Positions 8,908 to 16,483 of a stretch of 64,000 bases of DNA are shown in pieces (within the stretch, counting starts at the first letter, position 1; each line of letters begins with the position of its first letter). Under the pieces are notes generated by a model. The model searched no databases. It worked only from the letters and a program-made list of their open reading frames with translations, and had not been told where the DNA came from. The DNA comes from Aurantibacter_A sp039941195 (GTDB taxonomy: Bacteria; Bacteroidota; Bacteroidia; Flavobacteriales; Flavobacteriaceae). The stretch covers positions 1 to 64,000 of the forward strand of contig NZ_JBDVFA010000021.1 in the NCBI RefSeq assembly GCF_039941195.1, given 5' to 3'. A program made the translations under genes and the position numbers.

Positions 8908-11640
8908 TTAGGACCTTCGTTTTCGTAACCATACAAAAATAGCTGCTAAAAACAGCAAAGACAATATCACCCATTTTAAATTACCGTTTAAAAGACCCAC
9001 ATTTTGAATGGGTGAATTATCACCAATAACAACTAGCGCCCCCCAATATGCCGGCGAAATATTTGTGCCCCTATATTTATTAATATACTCCACTTTAGCA
9101 TTTCGAAGTGCAGCGGATTTTGTTAATCCTTTATTCAATTCTTTATAAAAGGCGGTCATAATATCCTTACTAGCCTTGTCATTTGTTGTCCAAAGTGATG
9201 AGACCACACTTTTTGCTCCTGAGTGAAAAAACCCTCTTGCCAAACTCATTACACCCTCGCCTTTTTTAAGTTCACCTAATGAGGTATTACATGCACTTAA
9301 AACTACCATATCTGCCTGGTTTTTATTTGCATATATTTCATTTAAATACAATTTTTCGTCATTAAGTGCTATCCAGTGATTCTGTTTCTCACTAATATCG
9401 GCATGGGTAGAAAGATGAATAATCCGATAATCATTTAAATTATCTAATAGCCGTTGTTTTGTCGCCGCTTCATGCAAGAAAGATTGTCCTTCAAATATTT
9501 TTTGTGCTTCCGTAACTTCTTCTCCGCTAAATGCTAAATCAGGCAGTAGTAATGCAGCAAAACTAACAGGTGCTATGCCTAAAAGTTCTTTTTCTGGATG
9601 AATCGTAATTTGATTTTTAGCATCTAAATAAGACATGGAATATGCATATCTGATATCGGTATCTTCTATCAAATAATGACTTGTATCCGCATTAGTTACT
9701 AAAGTTTCAAAAGGAAGTTGTTGTAAAATATAATCACTAACAACGGTCAACTTTTTACCTTTTATTTTTTGATATACCTTATCGGGAATTAACTCCTTAA
9801 AAACGAAATTAGAGTTTGTATTAAATTTTTTAATTTTCTCTCGACTAGAAACCAAATCGGTCAATTGCCCGTACAATTCTATTATGCTCTCATTAAGTCC
9901 TTCTATATTTTCTAACTCATAAAAAACAGTTTCTGCATTAGTTGTCAATAGCCCAAAACCTTGTTCGTCGTTTAAAATATACTGTAAAACAACCTCATCT
10001 TCAGAAACAAAAGATTTTTTAAAAGACTGATGTGATAGTATTTCTACATTCTTTTTCAGGTTAGCGTAATTCGGAAAATTCACAATCATTGAATCTGAAA
10101 ATTGTTCGAACCGTCTTTTGCTTTTGTAGACTTCATCTTTCAGCTCGGCTTTCTTTTCCTCAGCCAATTCACTATTTTGTAGTTTATTTTCAGCCAGAAA
10201 AATGGCGCGCTTTAATTCAAATTCTCGTTTGGCAATAGCATCTGGTAAGCTTGCAATTTCTTTTGCTTGTTCGTTGGTAACATTTTCCAATAATAGTAGT
10301 GCTTTATTGCGCTCCATAAAGTAATATGCGCGCGCTGGCTTTTTTAAATGATAGCAAGCTTCAATTGCCTTCATATATAAAGAAGATCCTTTTTCACGCC
10401 AAAACAATTTGGACTGTTCTTCCGAACTCTCTGCACGAATAATATCAACCAATTGATCCGCTAAATCGAAGGTTTTTAAAGCATAATCTAGATGACTTGT
10501 GTTACCATCGTACTCATAATATTGCATCCAACCATTGGCCTTGGTTACAATATGATTTAAAATTGAAACTTTATTCGAGGCAAGCTCTAACTCACTTTTT
10601 GCAAGTAGTTTGTCATACATGATTTCCTTTTTCTCACCAGAAGCCATGACAATTGCTTTTTGATAAAAATAGAGGCCTTTTTTGTAATCATTTTGCGCTA
10701 GATGCCAATCTCCTAGGTTTTCATAGGGATCGCTATAAGCTGAATCAAGTTCTATAGCTTTATATAGGTTTTCTCTAGCTAAATCGAAATTCTCAAGTTT
10801 CATTTGAGAAAATGCAATACTATTGTAAACTCGTGCTAAATCATATGATGACAGCTCTAAATGCTCACCAAGCATTTTTGAATGGTATTGAATTGCTTGA
10901 TTGTAATTGCCTATACTCAGCAACCGATTCCCTTCAATTTGCATTGTCTGAAGTTGTTGGTAAATATCGCTATCAACTGCTTGAATTTTAAACAAAGTAT
11001 CTACTTTTTCAACTTGAGTTTTTATTTCAACTGAATATTCTTCATAACCCATTTTTTCATAGGTACCGGCTATATCTATATTGGCATCAATATACTTATA
11101 GCTATTTTGTGAATCATTTTTATAAAAATCGGATACCTTTTGAAAATTCTCAATAGACTTATGAAAATCTCCAATTAAGCGATAGCACCTTCCAAGTTCA
11201 CGTCTTGCATTTTGTGTTCTTCTCTCATCATTCCCTAAATCAATCAAATCAGTATAAGCGTCAATAGCCTCAAAAATATTACCATTTACTGAATTAAAAT
11301 ACCCTAGATTATACAACGACTTCTTTAGGGAATCGTAGTCTAAACTATCTAAGTTCTTTTTTAAAGCAGATGCCTTTTCAGTAACTTCAATAGCATTCTG
11401 AATATTCTCAATCTTCCCATTTTCGTGCCAAATTGAATAGTACCATTTACTACCTAAATCATGGTAGCAGTCTGCCAAAATACTTTTTGACGAACTTTTT
11501 TGATGTACTAAGAAAAACGAATCTATCTTTTTCTGTATCACTTCAATTTCAGCATCCGAATTTATAATGTTCAATAATTGATCATGTTGTCCATAACAAA
11601 ATGTAGATAGCAATAAAAAACACAGCATTAAGTTCTTCAT
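8908..11640 (-). CDS. TPR-repeat protein with C-terminal CHAT (caspase-like) protease domain, membrane anchored
   Basis: A 910-residue protein. A signal peptide ends near residue 18 (CYGQ); degenerate TPR helices fill about 40-440 (YNLGYFNSVNGNIFEAIDAY and others), a coiled coil lies at about 465-520, and a CHAT domain covers about 590-880. The catalytic pair is visible: His746 in IIHLSTHAD and Cys784 in VVLSACNTS, followed by GAKSVVSSLW and SPAYWGALVVIGD. A transmembrane helix (about 890-906) and the tail RKRRS close the protein, so the protease is probably periplasmic and held in the inner membrane. It lies downstream of a subtilase and an ECF sigma factor. CHAT proteases act in programmed proteolysis elsewhere; the target here is unknown. 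Confidence 0.88.
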   Translation of the reverse strand: MKNLMLCFLLLSTFCYGQHDQLLNIINSDAEIEVIQKKIDSFFLVHQKSSSKSILADCYHDLGSKWYYSIWHENGKIENIQNAIEVTEKASALKKNLDSLDYDSLKKSLYNLGYFNSVNGNIFEAIDAYTDLIDLGNDERRTQNARRELGRCYRLIGDFHKSIENFQKVSDFYKNDSQNSYKYIDANIDIAGTYEKMGYEEYSVEIKTQVEKVDTLFKIQAVDSDIYQQLQTMQIEGNRLLSIGNYNQAIQYHSKMLGEHLELSSYDLARVYNSIAFSQMKLENFDLARENLYKAIELDSAYSDPYENLGDWHLAQNDYKKGLYFYQKAIVMASGEKKEIMYDKLLAKSELELASNKVSILNHIVTKANGWMQYYEYDGNTSHLDYALKTFDLADQLVDIIRAESSEEQSKLFWREKGSSLYMKAIEACYHLKKPARAYYFMERNKALLLLENVTNEQAKEIASLPDAIAKREFELKRAIFLAENKLQNSELAEEKKAELKDEVYKSKRRFEQFSDSMIVNFPNYANLKKNVEILSHQSFKKSFVSEDEVVLQYILNDEQGFGLLTTNAETVFYELENIEGLNESIIELYGQLTDLVSSREKIKKFNTNSNFVFKELIPDKVYQKIKGKKLTVVSDYILQQLPFETLVTNADTSHYLIEDTDIRYAYSMSYLDAKNQITIHPEKELLGIAPVSFAALLLPDLAFSGEEVTEAQKIFEGQSFLHEAATKQRLLDNLNDYRIIHLSTHADISEKQNHWIALNDEKLYLNEIYANKNQADMVVLSACNTSLGELKKGEGVMSLARGFFHSGAKSVVSSLWTTNDKASKDIMTAFYKELNKGLTKSAALRNAKVEYINKYRGTNISPAYWGALVVIGDNSPIQNVGLLNGNLKWVILSLLFLAAIFVWLRKRRS

Positions 11641-11663
11641 ATGTTAAATATAATAAACGTAAA

Positions 11664-11688
11664 AAGCCCATGCAATTTGCATAGGCTT
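11664..11688 (-). terminator. Hairpin between the subtilase and CHAT genes (terminator or attenuator)
   Basis: AAGCC (11664-11668) pairs with GGCTT (11684-11688), enclosing a second stem ATGCAA/TTGCAT. On the minus strand it is followed by five T. It lies 20 bp after the subtilase stop and 23 bp before the CHAT start, leaving no room for a separate CHAT promoter, so partial read-through is likely. Confidence 0.65.
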
Positions 11689-11708
11689 AATACTTTATAT
11701 AGCATTAA

Positions 11709-13043
11709 TTAATTTACTATAATGGCTTTACTGTCTTTTATTTTACCATCTAAACCAGACTCGGTATCCGTAAAGTTACTATCGTCTAATATATCGTCTT
11801 TTAAATCTACGCCTTCCGAACCTTGCATGATATAATAATTTCCTGCAAAACCGCTAATATAAGCCGCACCATAGGAAGTACCCGTTAATGTAGCTTGCAC
11901 TACTTCATTTGAAGCATTGAGAAGCTCTACCCCATAGCCTCCAAAAGGAACAGCGACATCAATACTTTTATTACCGAAGTTTGATTCTGAAGATACCTCT
12001 ATGCTTCCACTAGTATCATCATAGCCACCAACTGCAAAAATATTTTCCGCAGAATTACCCGAAATAAAATGTCCTATTGCTCCTGCATCATTATCCTCCC
12101 CTTTGTTCCCAGCTGAAGCAACAACTAAAACATCTTTACTCTTCAAATCCTCTAAAATTTGATTTAAAACAACATGTTGCTCAATGTCTTCTTGTAACAT
12201 AGCTCCACCGAAACTAGCATTTACAATATTAATATCACCGCCATTACTTTGTATGTCACGTACATAACCCAGCGCACAGATTACATTAAATAACGAGCCT
12301 TCGCCACTACCGTTAAAAACTTTTAGAGGTAAAATATTATATTCGACTCCTGCATCTTCCAGTACCGACATCGTTAGTTTTGTCACATAAGTACCATGAC
12401 CATGACGATCAATTACATCGTTCGTTTCTGTTATAAAATTCCATCCAGAATAGGTGTCAAAACAACTCGGCTCTGCATTATACAAAAAGGGACTTGTCCC
12501 AAAATCATAGGTAATATAATCGAGACCGGTATCGATTACTGCAATATTAACCTCATCTCCTTCTGGCACAAATTCAACAACTCCCTCTTGTTCACCTTGA
12601 TCAAAATCATTTGGACCAGCAAAATCACCTAATACTCTTGGTAAAACAATTTCAAAATCTTGATCACCTTCTACATCATTCCCCCCTGAACTACCTCTTA
12701 ATCTACTTACGGCTCTTTCAATTTCTAATTCATTCGTATCGATGGTCCAACGTTCAATATTGGTATCGCCACAATTACAACTCTCTGTTACCGTAACTGA
12801 AAAGTCTTCTCGAATTTCTTGTCTTTGATTTGGACTTAAACCAGAATCAAAACTAATAACTAGTTTATTGGGAGACATAATAATATTTGGCCCTTGGTCT
12901 TCTAATCCTTCATCAACAACAACTCTAATAATATCATCATCGTCATGACCGTGACCATGTCCATGATGTTTCCAAAAATCTTTAGTACAACTTTGTAGAC
13001 CGATAGCCCCAATTGCAAGTACTACTAATACACTCTTTCTCAT
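11709..13043 (-). CDS. S8 family serine peptidase (subtilase), lipoprotein
   Basis: A 444-residue lipoprotein: lipobox LQSC with Cys19, then an unusual His/Gly/Asp run (about residues 26-37), an inhibitor-like propeptide region (about 55-120, VISFDSGLSPNQRQEI), and a complete subtilase domain. Catalytic residues are visible: Asp171 in IAVIDTGLD, His216 in HGHGTYV, Asn312 in ASAGN (oxyanion hole) and Ser390 in GTSYGAA. It should be an active, surface- or periplasm-anchored protease that may need propeptide removal. The His-rich N-terminus could bind a metal. It lies between the sigma/TPR pair and the CHAT gene on the same strand. Confidence 0.92.
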   Translation of the reverse strand: MRKSVLVVLAIGAIGLQSCTKDFWKHHGHGHGHDDDDIIRVVVDEGLEDQGPNIIMSPNKLVISFDSGLSPNQRQEIREDFSVTVTESCNCGDTNIERWTIDTNELEIERAVSRLRGSSGGNDVEGDQDFEIVLPRVLGDFAGPNDFDQGEQEGVVEFVPEGDEVNIAVIDTGLDYITYDFGTSPFLYNAEPSCFDTYSGWNFITETNDVIDRHGHGTYVTKLTMSVLEDAGVEYNILPLKVFNGSGEGSLFNVICALGYVRDIQSNGGDINIVNASFGGAMLQEDIEQHVVLNQILEDLKSKDVLVVASAGNKGEDNDAGAIGHFISGNSAENIFAVGGYDDTSGSIEVSSESNFGNKSIDVAVPFGGYGVELLNASNEVVQATLTGTSYGAAYISGFAGNYYIMQGSEGVDLKDDILDDSNFTDTESGLDGKIKDSKAIIVN

Positions 13044-13101
13044 AATTTAATTTTTAGGTTGACTTATTTCAACAAACTTAAAATGACATATTTATTCAGT
13101 A

Positions 13102-13154
13102 CAAAATAGCATGACCATAGTCATCATAGCACTACGATGTAGGCCGCTATTTTG
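13102..13154 (-). promoter_or_regulatory. Nested inverted repeats upstream of the subtilase gene
   Basis: CAAAATAGC (13102-13110) pairs perfectly with GCTATTTTG (13146-13154); directly inside the left arm lies ATGAC-CATA-GTCAT (13111-13124), itself a perfect 5-bp repeat with a 4-bp centre. The block ends about 60 bp before the subtilase start. The inner site resembles a TGAC-N4-GTCA site for a Crp/Fnr-family regulator; the outer arms could form an RNA stem in the leader. Confidence 0.4.
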
Positions 13155-13345
13155 CAGTTCGATATATAGTTAATTTTAAGAATGCTACTACTTAATGGGA
13201 GAATCTTTGTGGGGTTAACAAGTAGTGCATCGAAATATAAGAAATCTTAAGAAACTAGTGGTTTAGAATTCATTATTTTTCATTATTTGAAGGTATAATC
13301 CTTCAAAAGAGACAGAAAATTAAATTTAAAAGTGCATATATTGCA

Positions 13346-13372
13346 AAAAGACTTCTTAGAAAGAAGCCTTTT
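13346..13372 (-). terminator. Terminator after the sigma factor/TPR operon
   Basis: AAAAG-A-CTTCTT (13346-13357), loop AGA, AAGAAG-C-CTTTT (13361-13372): an 11-bp stem with one mismatch. On the minus strand the right side runs into TTTTTG. It lies 67 bp beyond the TPR gene stop and separates the sigma/TPR transcript from the subtilase. The rest of 13044-13438 holds only the nested repeats listed separately and probably the subtilase promoter. Confidence 0.65.
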
Positions 13373-13438
13373 AAAAACCGAAGTAACTTAAAATCATAAC
13401 TTTAAAGCACTATTCAATATTGCAAAAACAGTTTTGGA

Positions 13439-14176
13439 CTATTCTAATTCCTTAATCAACTCCAGAGCATTATCTTTTTGAAAATCATACTTAGAAGTGA
13501 GTGCTTTTAAACTATTCACAGCACTTTCTTTATCTTTTTCTTTGATTGCAATTAAGGCTGAATACCAAAGCGCCTCTGGTGTATATTCTGAATTTGATGA
13601 AATTAAATTATCAAAATAAAGCCTGCTTTCCTGTACATCACCTAGTCCTAAATAGGACAAACCTATATATAAGGTCAAATATTCTTCGCGATTATCAGAA
13701 GGAATTTTATTAAACTCATCAATAGCTTTTTGATAATTACCAGATTCATACGCCACAAAAGCATCTCGCTCAATAGACTCTATTGTTTCCCCTCTGGTTA
13801 TCGCAAAAACCGTATTTGGGTATTCTTGATAATTCTCTTCGTACATTGAACTATAATTAGGACCAGAAAAATTGTTATATCCTAACCAACCGAGTGTTAC
13901 GACTAAAGCTATTGAAGCAGCCATAGCCCATTTTCGATAATTGGGCTTTAATGTCCTTACCGGCACATCTTTTACTCGCTCATTTTCAAAATCTATTAGT
14001 TTCGACTTTAAATCGTTAGATTTCTTATCACGTATGACAATTTGCAAATCTTTTTCAAAATCGAATTGTTGCTTGAATTCCGAATCGGTTGACAACAGTT
14101 CATTGAATTGTTGTTCTTGTTCGGGGGTCAAGTTTTTTGCGAAATAATCTAAAAGCAACTGTTCTTTATCCATCAT
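13439..14176 (-). CDS. Single-pass membrane protein with TPR repeats, probable anti-sigma factor
   Basis: A 245-residue protein. The N-terminal 65 residues are cytoplasmic and helical (DYFAKNLTPEQEQQF, like the zinc-free N-terminal region of Bacteroidota anti-sigma proteins), followed by a basic NYRKW and one transmembrane helix (about 84-100). The remaining part, about 135-245, is periplasmic and has two or three TPR-like helix pairs (YESGNYQKAIDEFNKI, YIGLSYLGLGDVQESRLYF). The start codon directly abuts the stop of the ECF sigma gene (14177), so the two are translationally coupled. That coupling, with the topology, suggests it holds the sigma factor and senses an envelope signal. No zinc-finger motif is present. 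Confidence 0.75.
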   Translation of the reverse strand: MMDKEQLLLDYFAKNLTPEQEQQFNELLSTDSEFKQQFDFEKDLQIVIRDKKSNDLKSKLIDFENERVKDVPVRTLKPNYRKWAMAASIALVVTLGWLGYNNFSGPNYSSMYEENYQEYPNTVFAITRGETIESIERDAFVAYESGNYQKAIDEFNKIPSDNREEYLTLYIGLSYLGLGDVQESRLYFDNLISSNSEYTPEALWYSALIAIKEKDKESAVNSLKALTSKYDFQKDNALELIKELE

Positions 14177-14743
14177 TTACCTATTTTCTGTAATTCTTTC
14201 TTTTAAGGTTTTCATACAACGAGACTTTTGACTTTTTACGACATTCTCGCTATTGTATCCGCCAGTTTCCATAATTTCTTGTATGGTAAAACCACGGTAA
14301 TAAAACAGGGTCAATAATTCTTGACATTTCTTTCCGAGTGTACTAAAATATTTTTTCAATAGTTGCTGTTCTGTGGTTAGACCAGGCTTCTCCATTTCAA
14401 AAGTACTTACTAACTCGTCGGACTCACCAACTCTAGATAAATCAAAATTTTCGCCTACTGTTTTTTTATTCTTTCTCATTTGATCAAAAATCAAATATTT
14501 TCCAACTCCGAATAGATAGGTAGAAATACTACTAGTCAATGTTTCTAACTTTCCACTCATTATGTTCTCATAAAAAATGACGTATGCATCTTGATAAACA
14601 TCTATGTTCTCTTCCTCTGTTAAATTATAACGTCTGGCAAAATTTAAAAACTTGTCTCGGTTCTCTTCATATACTTTCTTAAGTACTGCATCTGAACCTT
14701 TTCTTAAGTCTTCAAGTGTTATCGCTGCTATTTCATTTTCCAT
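14177..14743 (-). CDS. ECF-type RNA polymerase sigma factor
   Basis: A 188-residue sigma-70 family protein. Region 2 is about residues 25-90 (DVYQDAYVIFYENI, ending in YLIFDQMRKNKK), and region 4 about 125-185 (LGKKCQELLTLFYYRGFTIQEI, then a VKSQKSRCMKTLK recognition helix). There is no region 1 or 3, as expected for extracytoplasmic-function sigma factors. It is the first gene of the leftward sigma/TPR pair and probably controls the subtilase and CHAT genes downstream, though no promoter motif can be proven from this window. Confidence 0.92.
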   Translation of the reverse strand: MENEIAAITLEDLRKGSDAVLKKVYEENRDKFLNFARRYNLTEEENIDVYQDAYVIFYENIMSGKLETLTSSISTYLFGVGKYLIFDQMRKNKKTVGENFDLSRVGESDELVSTFEMEKPGLTTEQQLLKKYFSTLGKKCQELLTLFYYRGFTIQEIMETGGYNSENVVKSQKSRCMKTLKERITENR

Positions 14744-14846
14744 TTAATGTGTTTCAATTGAGAAGGTTAACAATGGACGAAGCTAATTTAACATTTTTTG
14801 TTGGCGCTGAACTTCTTAATATGTGATAATTGCAACGAACATCGAC

Positions 14847-14878
14847 TATTGTAGTGTTTTTACTACAATATTTTTTTT
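14847..14878 (+). terminator. Strong plus-strand terminator-like hairpin without an obvious upstream gene
   Basis: TATTGTAGT (14847-14855), loop GTTTTT, ACTACAATA (14862-14870), then eight T (14871-14878). The 9-bp perfect stem plus T-run is terminator-like on the plus strand, but the only gene to its left is the sigma factor on the other strand. It may end a short RNA, or the palindrome may be an operator for the leftward sigma promoter. Confidence 0.4.
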
Positions 14879-14950
14879 CGAAAAAATCACAATCTATGTT
14901 AACCCTATAGAAAATACTTACATAAAAAAGCGAATTAAAAATATACTACA

Positions 14951-15046
14951 ATGGAAAATTATGAAAAACTAGAAGTATTAAAACATTTACTTTTTGCCGC
15001 CCTAGGAGCAATAATATTACTGTTGCTAATTGTATTGACTTCATAA
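14951..15046 (+). CDS. 31-residue single-pass membrane microprotein
   Basis: The frame opens with ATG at 14951 and closes with TAA at 15044-15046. It encodes a charged N-terminus (MENYEKLEVLKH) followed by an almost uninterrupted hydrophobic helix LLFAALGAIILLLLIVL and ends in TS. Such a design is typical of small inner-membrane proteins. It precedes the lipoprotein gene by 29 bp on the same strand. No family is recognised; with so short a frame, coding status rests on the hydrophobic pattern and the arrangement. Confidence 0.5.
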   Translation: MENYEKLEVLKHLLFAALGAIILLLLIVLTS

Positions 15047-15075
15047 AATCTAATCGAAGACAAAATTATTTAACT

Positions 15076-15444
15076 ATGAAAACTATCATCACATTATTAC
15101 TAGTTTGCTTTTTAGGTGCATTTACAGCTTGTAATGCACAGTCAACTAAGGATATTTCTAAAACAGACACCTTAAAACAAATGAATATACTCGATGAACA
15201 AACCAAAATGTATGGCGATGTTTTTAAACTCGCTGGAATGAGCGATAGTGAAAACCCAACTGGAGGTGCCGATAATTATCTTGAAATGTTAGAGAATATG
15301 GATATATCAGCAGAATTAAAAGAACAAATTAGAGAAATGTATGACGTTTACGCTACTAGTTTAGATGCTACCAAAAAAGAAGAACTTAAGATAAAGGTTA
15401 CCAAAATGTTGGACAAAGGGGTGGTGGATGCTCAAAGCGAATAA
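15076..15444 (+). CDS. Small lipoprotein of unknown function
   Basis: A 122-residue protein with a lipoprotein signal (LGAFTAC, Cys19) followed by a helical, acidic mature part of about 100 residues (MYGDVFKLAGMSD, EMLENMDISAELKEQIREMY, AYTSL-like helices). I do not recognise a named family. A perfect rho-independent terminator follows after 21 bp. It may be co-transcribed with the 31-residue membrane protein just upstream. Confidence 0.7.
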   Translation: MKTIITLLLVCFLGAFTACNAQSTKDISKTDTLKQMNILDEQTKMYGDVFKLAGMSDSENPTGGADNYLEMLENMDISAELKEQIREMYDVYATSLDATKKEELKIKVTKMLDKGVVDAQSE

Positions 15445-15465
15445 TAAAATATTTTAAATTTTAAT

Positions 15466-15491
15466 AACCTCGGCACTAAGCCGAGGTTTTT
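15466..15491. terminator. Rho-independent terminator of the lipoprotein gene, overlapping the lipB stop
   Basis: AACCTCGGC (15466-15474), loop ACTAA, GCCGAGGTT (15480-15488), then a T-run. The 9-bp stem lies between convergent genes and includes the lipB stop codon (TAG, read on the minus strand at 15476-15478), so it probably serves the plus strand best. Confidence 0.88.
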
Positions 15492-16192
15492 TCTTTCATT
15501 ATCTCAGCCTCAAAAAGCACTTCAAAATGATTGAGTAATTTTCGCTTCACCTTAGTAACATCAACTTCTTTCTGTCCTAGTTCTACATTTAATGAAGTTA
15601 CGGCCTTGTCTTTTATTCCGCACGGAATCATTAAATCAAAATAACCCAAGTCAGTATTTACATTCAATGCAAAACCATGCATCGTCACCCATCGAGAAGC
15701 TCTTACCCCCATTGCACAAATTTTACGTGCAAATGGTGTGCCTACATCTAGCCAAACTCCTGTTTCACCTTTTGATCGTTCTGCTTTTAATCCGTATTCG
15801 GATAAGGTCAGAATTACCATTTCTTCCAAAAGCCGTAAATACTTATGTATATCTGTGAAAAAATTGTTCAAATCTAAAATAGGATAACCTACTATTTGAC
15901 CCGGACCATGATAGGTAATATCACCTCCCCTATTTATTTTATAAAACTTGGCTTGTTTTTCTGCCAATTGCTGTTCATCAACCAAAAGATTACTCATATC
16001 ACCACTTTTCCCTAAAGTATATACATGAGGGTGTTCTACAAATAAAAAATGATTGGGAGTTTCGTGTTCTGAATCTTCGCGGCGGTTTTTAATTTTCAGG
16101 TCAACCGTTTTTTGAAACAGCGTTTCTTGAAAGTCCCAAGTTTCCTTGTAGTCTTTCAATCCTAAATCTTGTACGTGCACCTGCTTATTCAT
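15476..16192 (-). CDS. lipB: Lipoyl(octanoyl) transferase
   Basis: A 238-residue enzyme that transfers octanoyl from acyl carrier protein to lipoyl domains. Motifs: VEHPHVYTLGKSGD, NRGGDITYHGPGQIVGYPI, the Lys of FARKICAMGVR and the catalytic Cys of MIPCGIKDKAVTSL. Length is typical. On the minus strand a TATCTTTG -7 box (16198-16205) ends only 6 nt before the ATG, so the transcript may be nearly leaderless. The 3' end overlaps a convergent terminator. Confidence 0.96.
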   Translation of the reverse strand: MNKQVHVQDLGLKDYKETWDFQETLFQKTVDLKIKNRREDSEHETPNHFLFVEHPHVYTLGKSGDMSNLLVDEQQLAEKQAKFYKINRGGDITYHGPGQIVGYPILDLNNFFTDIHKYLRLLEEMVILTLSEYGLKAERSKGETGVWLDVGTPFARKICAMGVRASRWVTMHGFALNVNTDLGYFDLMIPCGIKDKAVTSLNVELGQKEVDVTKVKRKLLNHFEVLFEAEIMKEKTSA

Positions 16193-16197
16193 AATAG

Positions 16198-16205
16198 CAA
16201 AGATA
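16198..16205 (-). promoter_or_regulatory. -7 promoter box of lipB
   Basis: The minus strand reads TATCTTTG, a perfect TAnnTTTG. Its position puts the expected start of transcription within a base or two of the lipB ATG (16192). No clear TTTG is found at the -33 position. Confidence 0.4.
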
Positions 16206-16211
16206 CAGTGA

Positions 16212-16367
16212 TCAATTCGGATTATTTAATATGATTAATGCTGCTATCACACCTGGAATCCAACCGCAGAACGTCAACAACAAAACAATTAAAAAAGAAC
16301 CACAACCTTTACCTATTACAGATAAGGGCGGAAATATTATAGCTAATAGTACTCTAAAAAAACTCAT
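16212..16367 (-). CDS. YqaE/Pmp3-family small membrane protein
   Basis: A 51-residue frame from ATG at 16367 to TGA at 16212. It encodes two hydrophobic helices with the family hallmarks FPPLSVIGKG and, after a short turn, LTFCGWIPGVIAALIIL. This matches the YqaE/Pmp3 (UPF0057) family of about 50-60 residue membrane proteins, linked in yeast, plants and bacteria to membrane-potential and stress responses. It is 19 bp upstream of lipB on the same strand. It is easily overlooked because of its size. Confidence 0.88.
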   Translation of the reverse strand: MSFFRVLLAIIFPPLSVIGKGCGSFLIVLLLTFCGWIPGVIAALIILNNPN

Positions 16368-16483
16368 TACAATTTGATTTTATACTCAATTTTCATCGAG
16401 ACTAAATGATTGATGTACTTATAGGTCGCTAGAATAACCAATTTGTTACAAATTCGCTTATTTTAGGGGCTCAAACTTACTTC

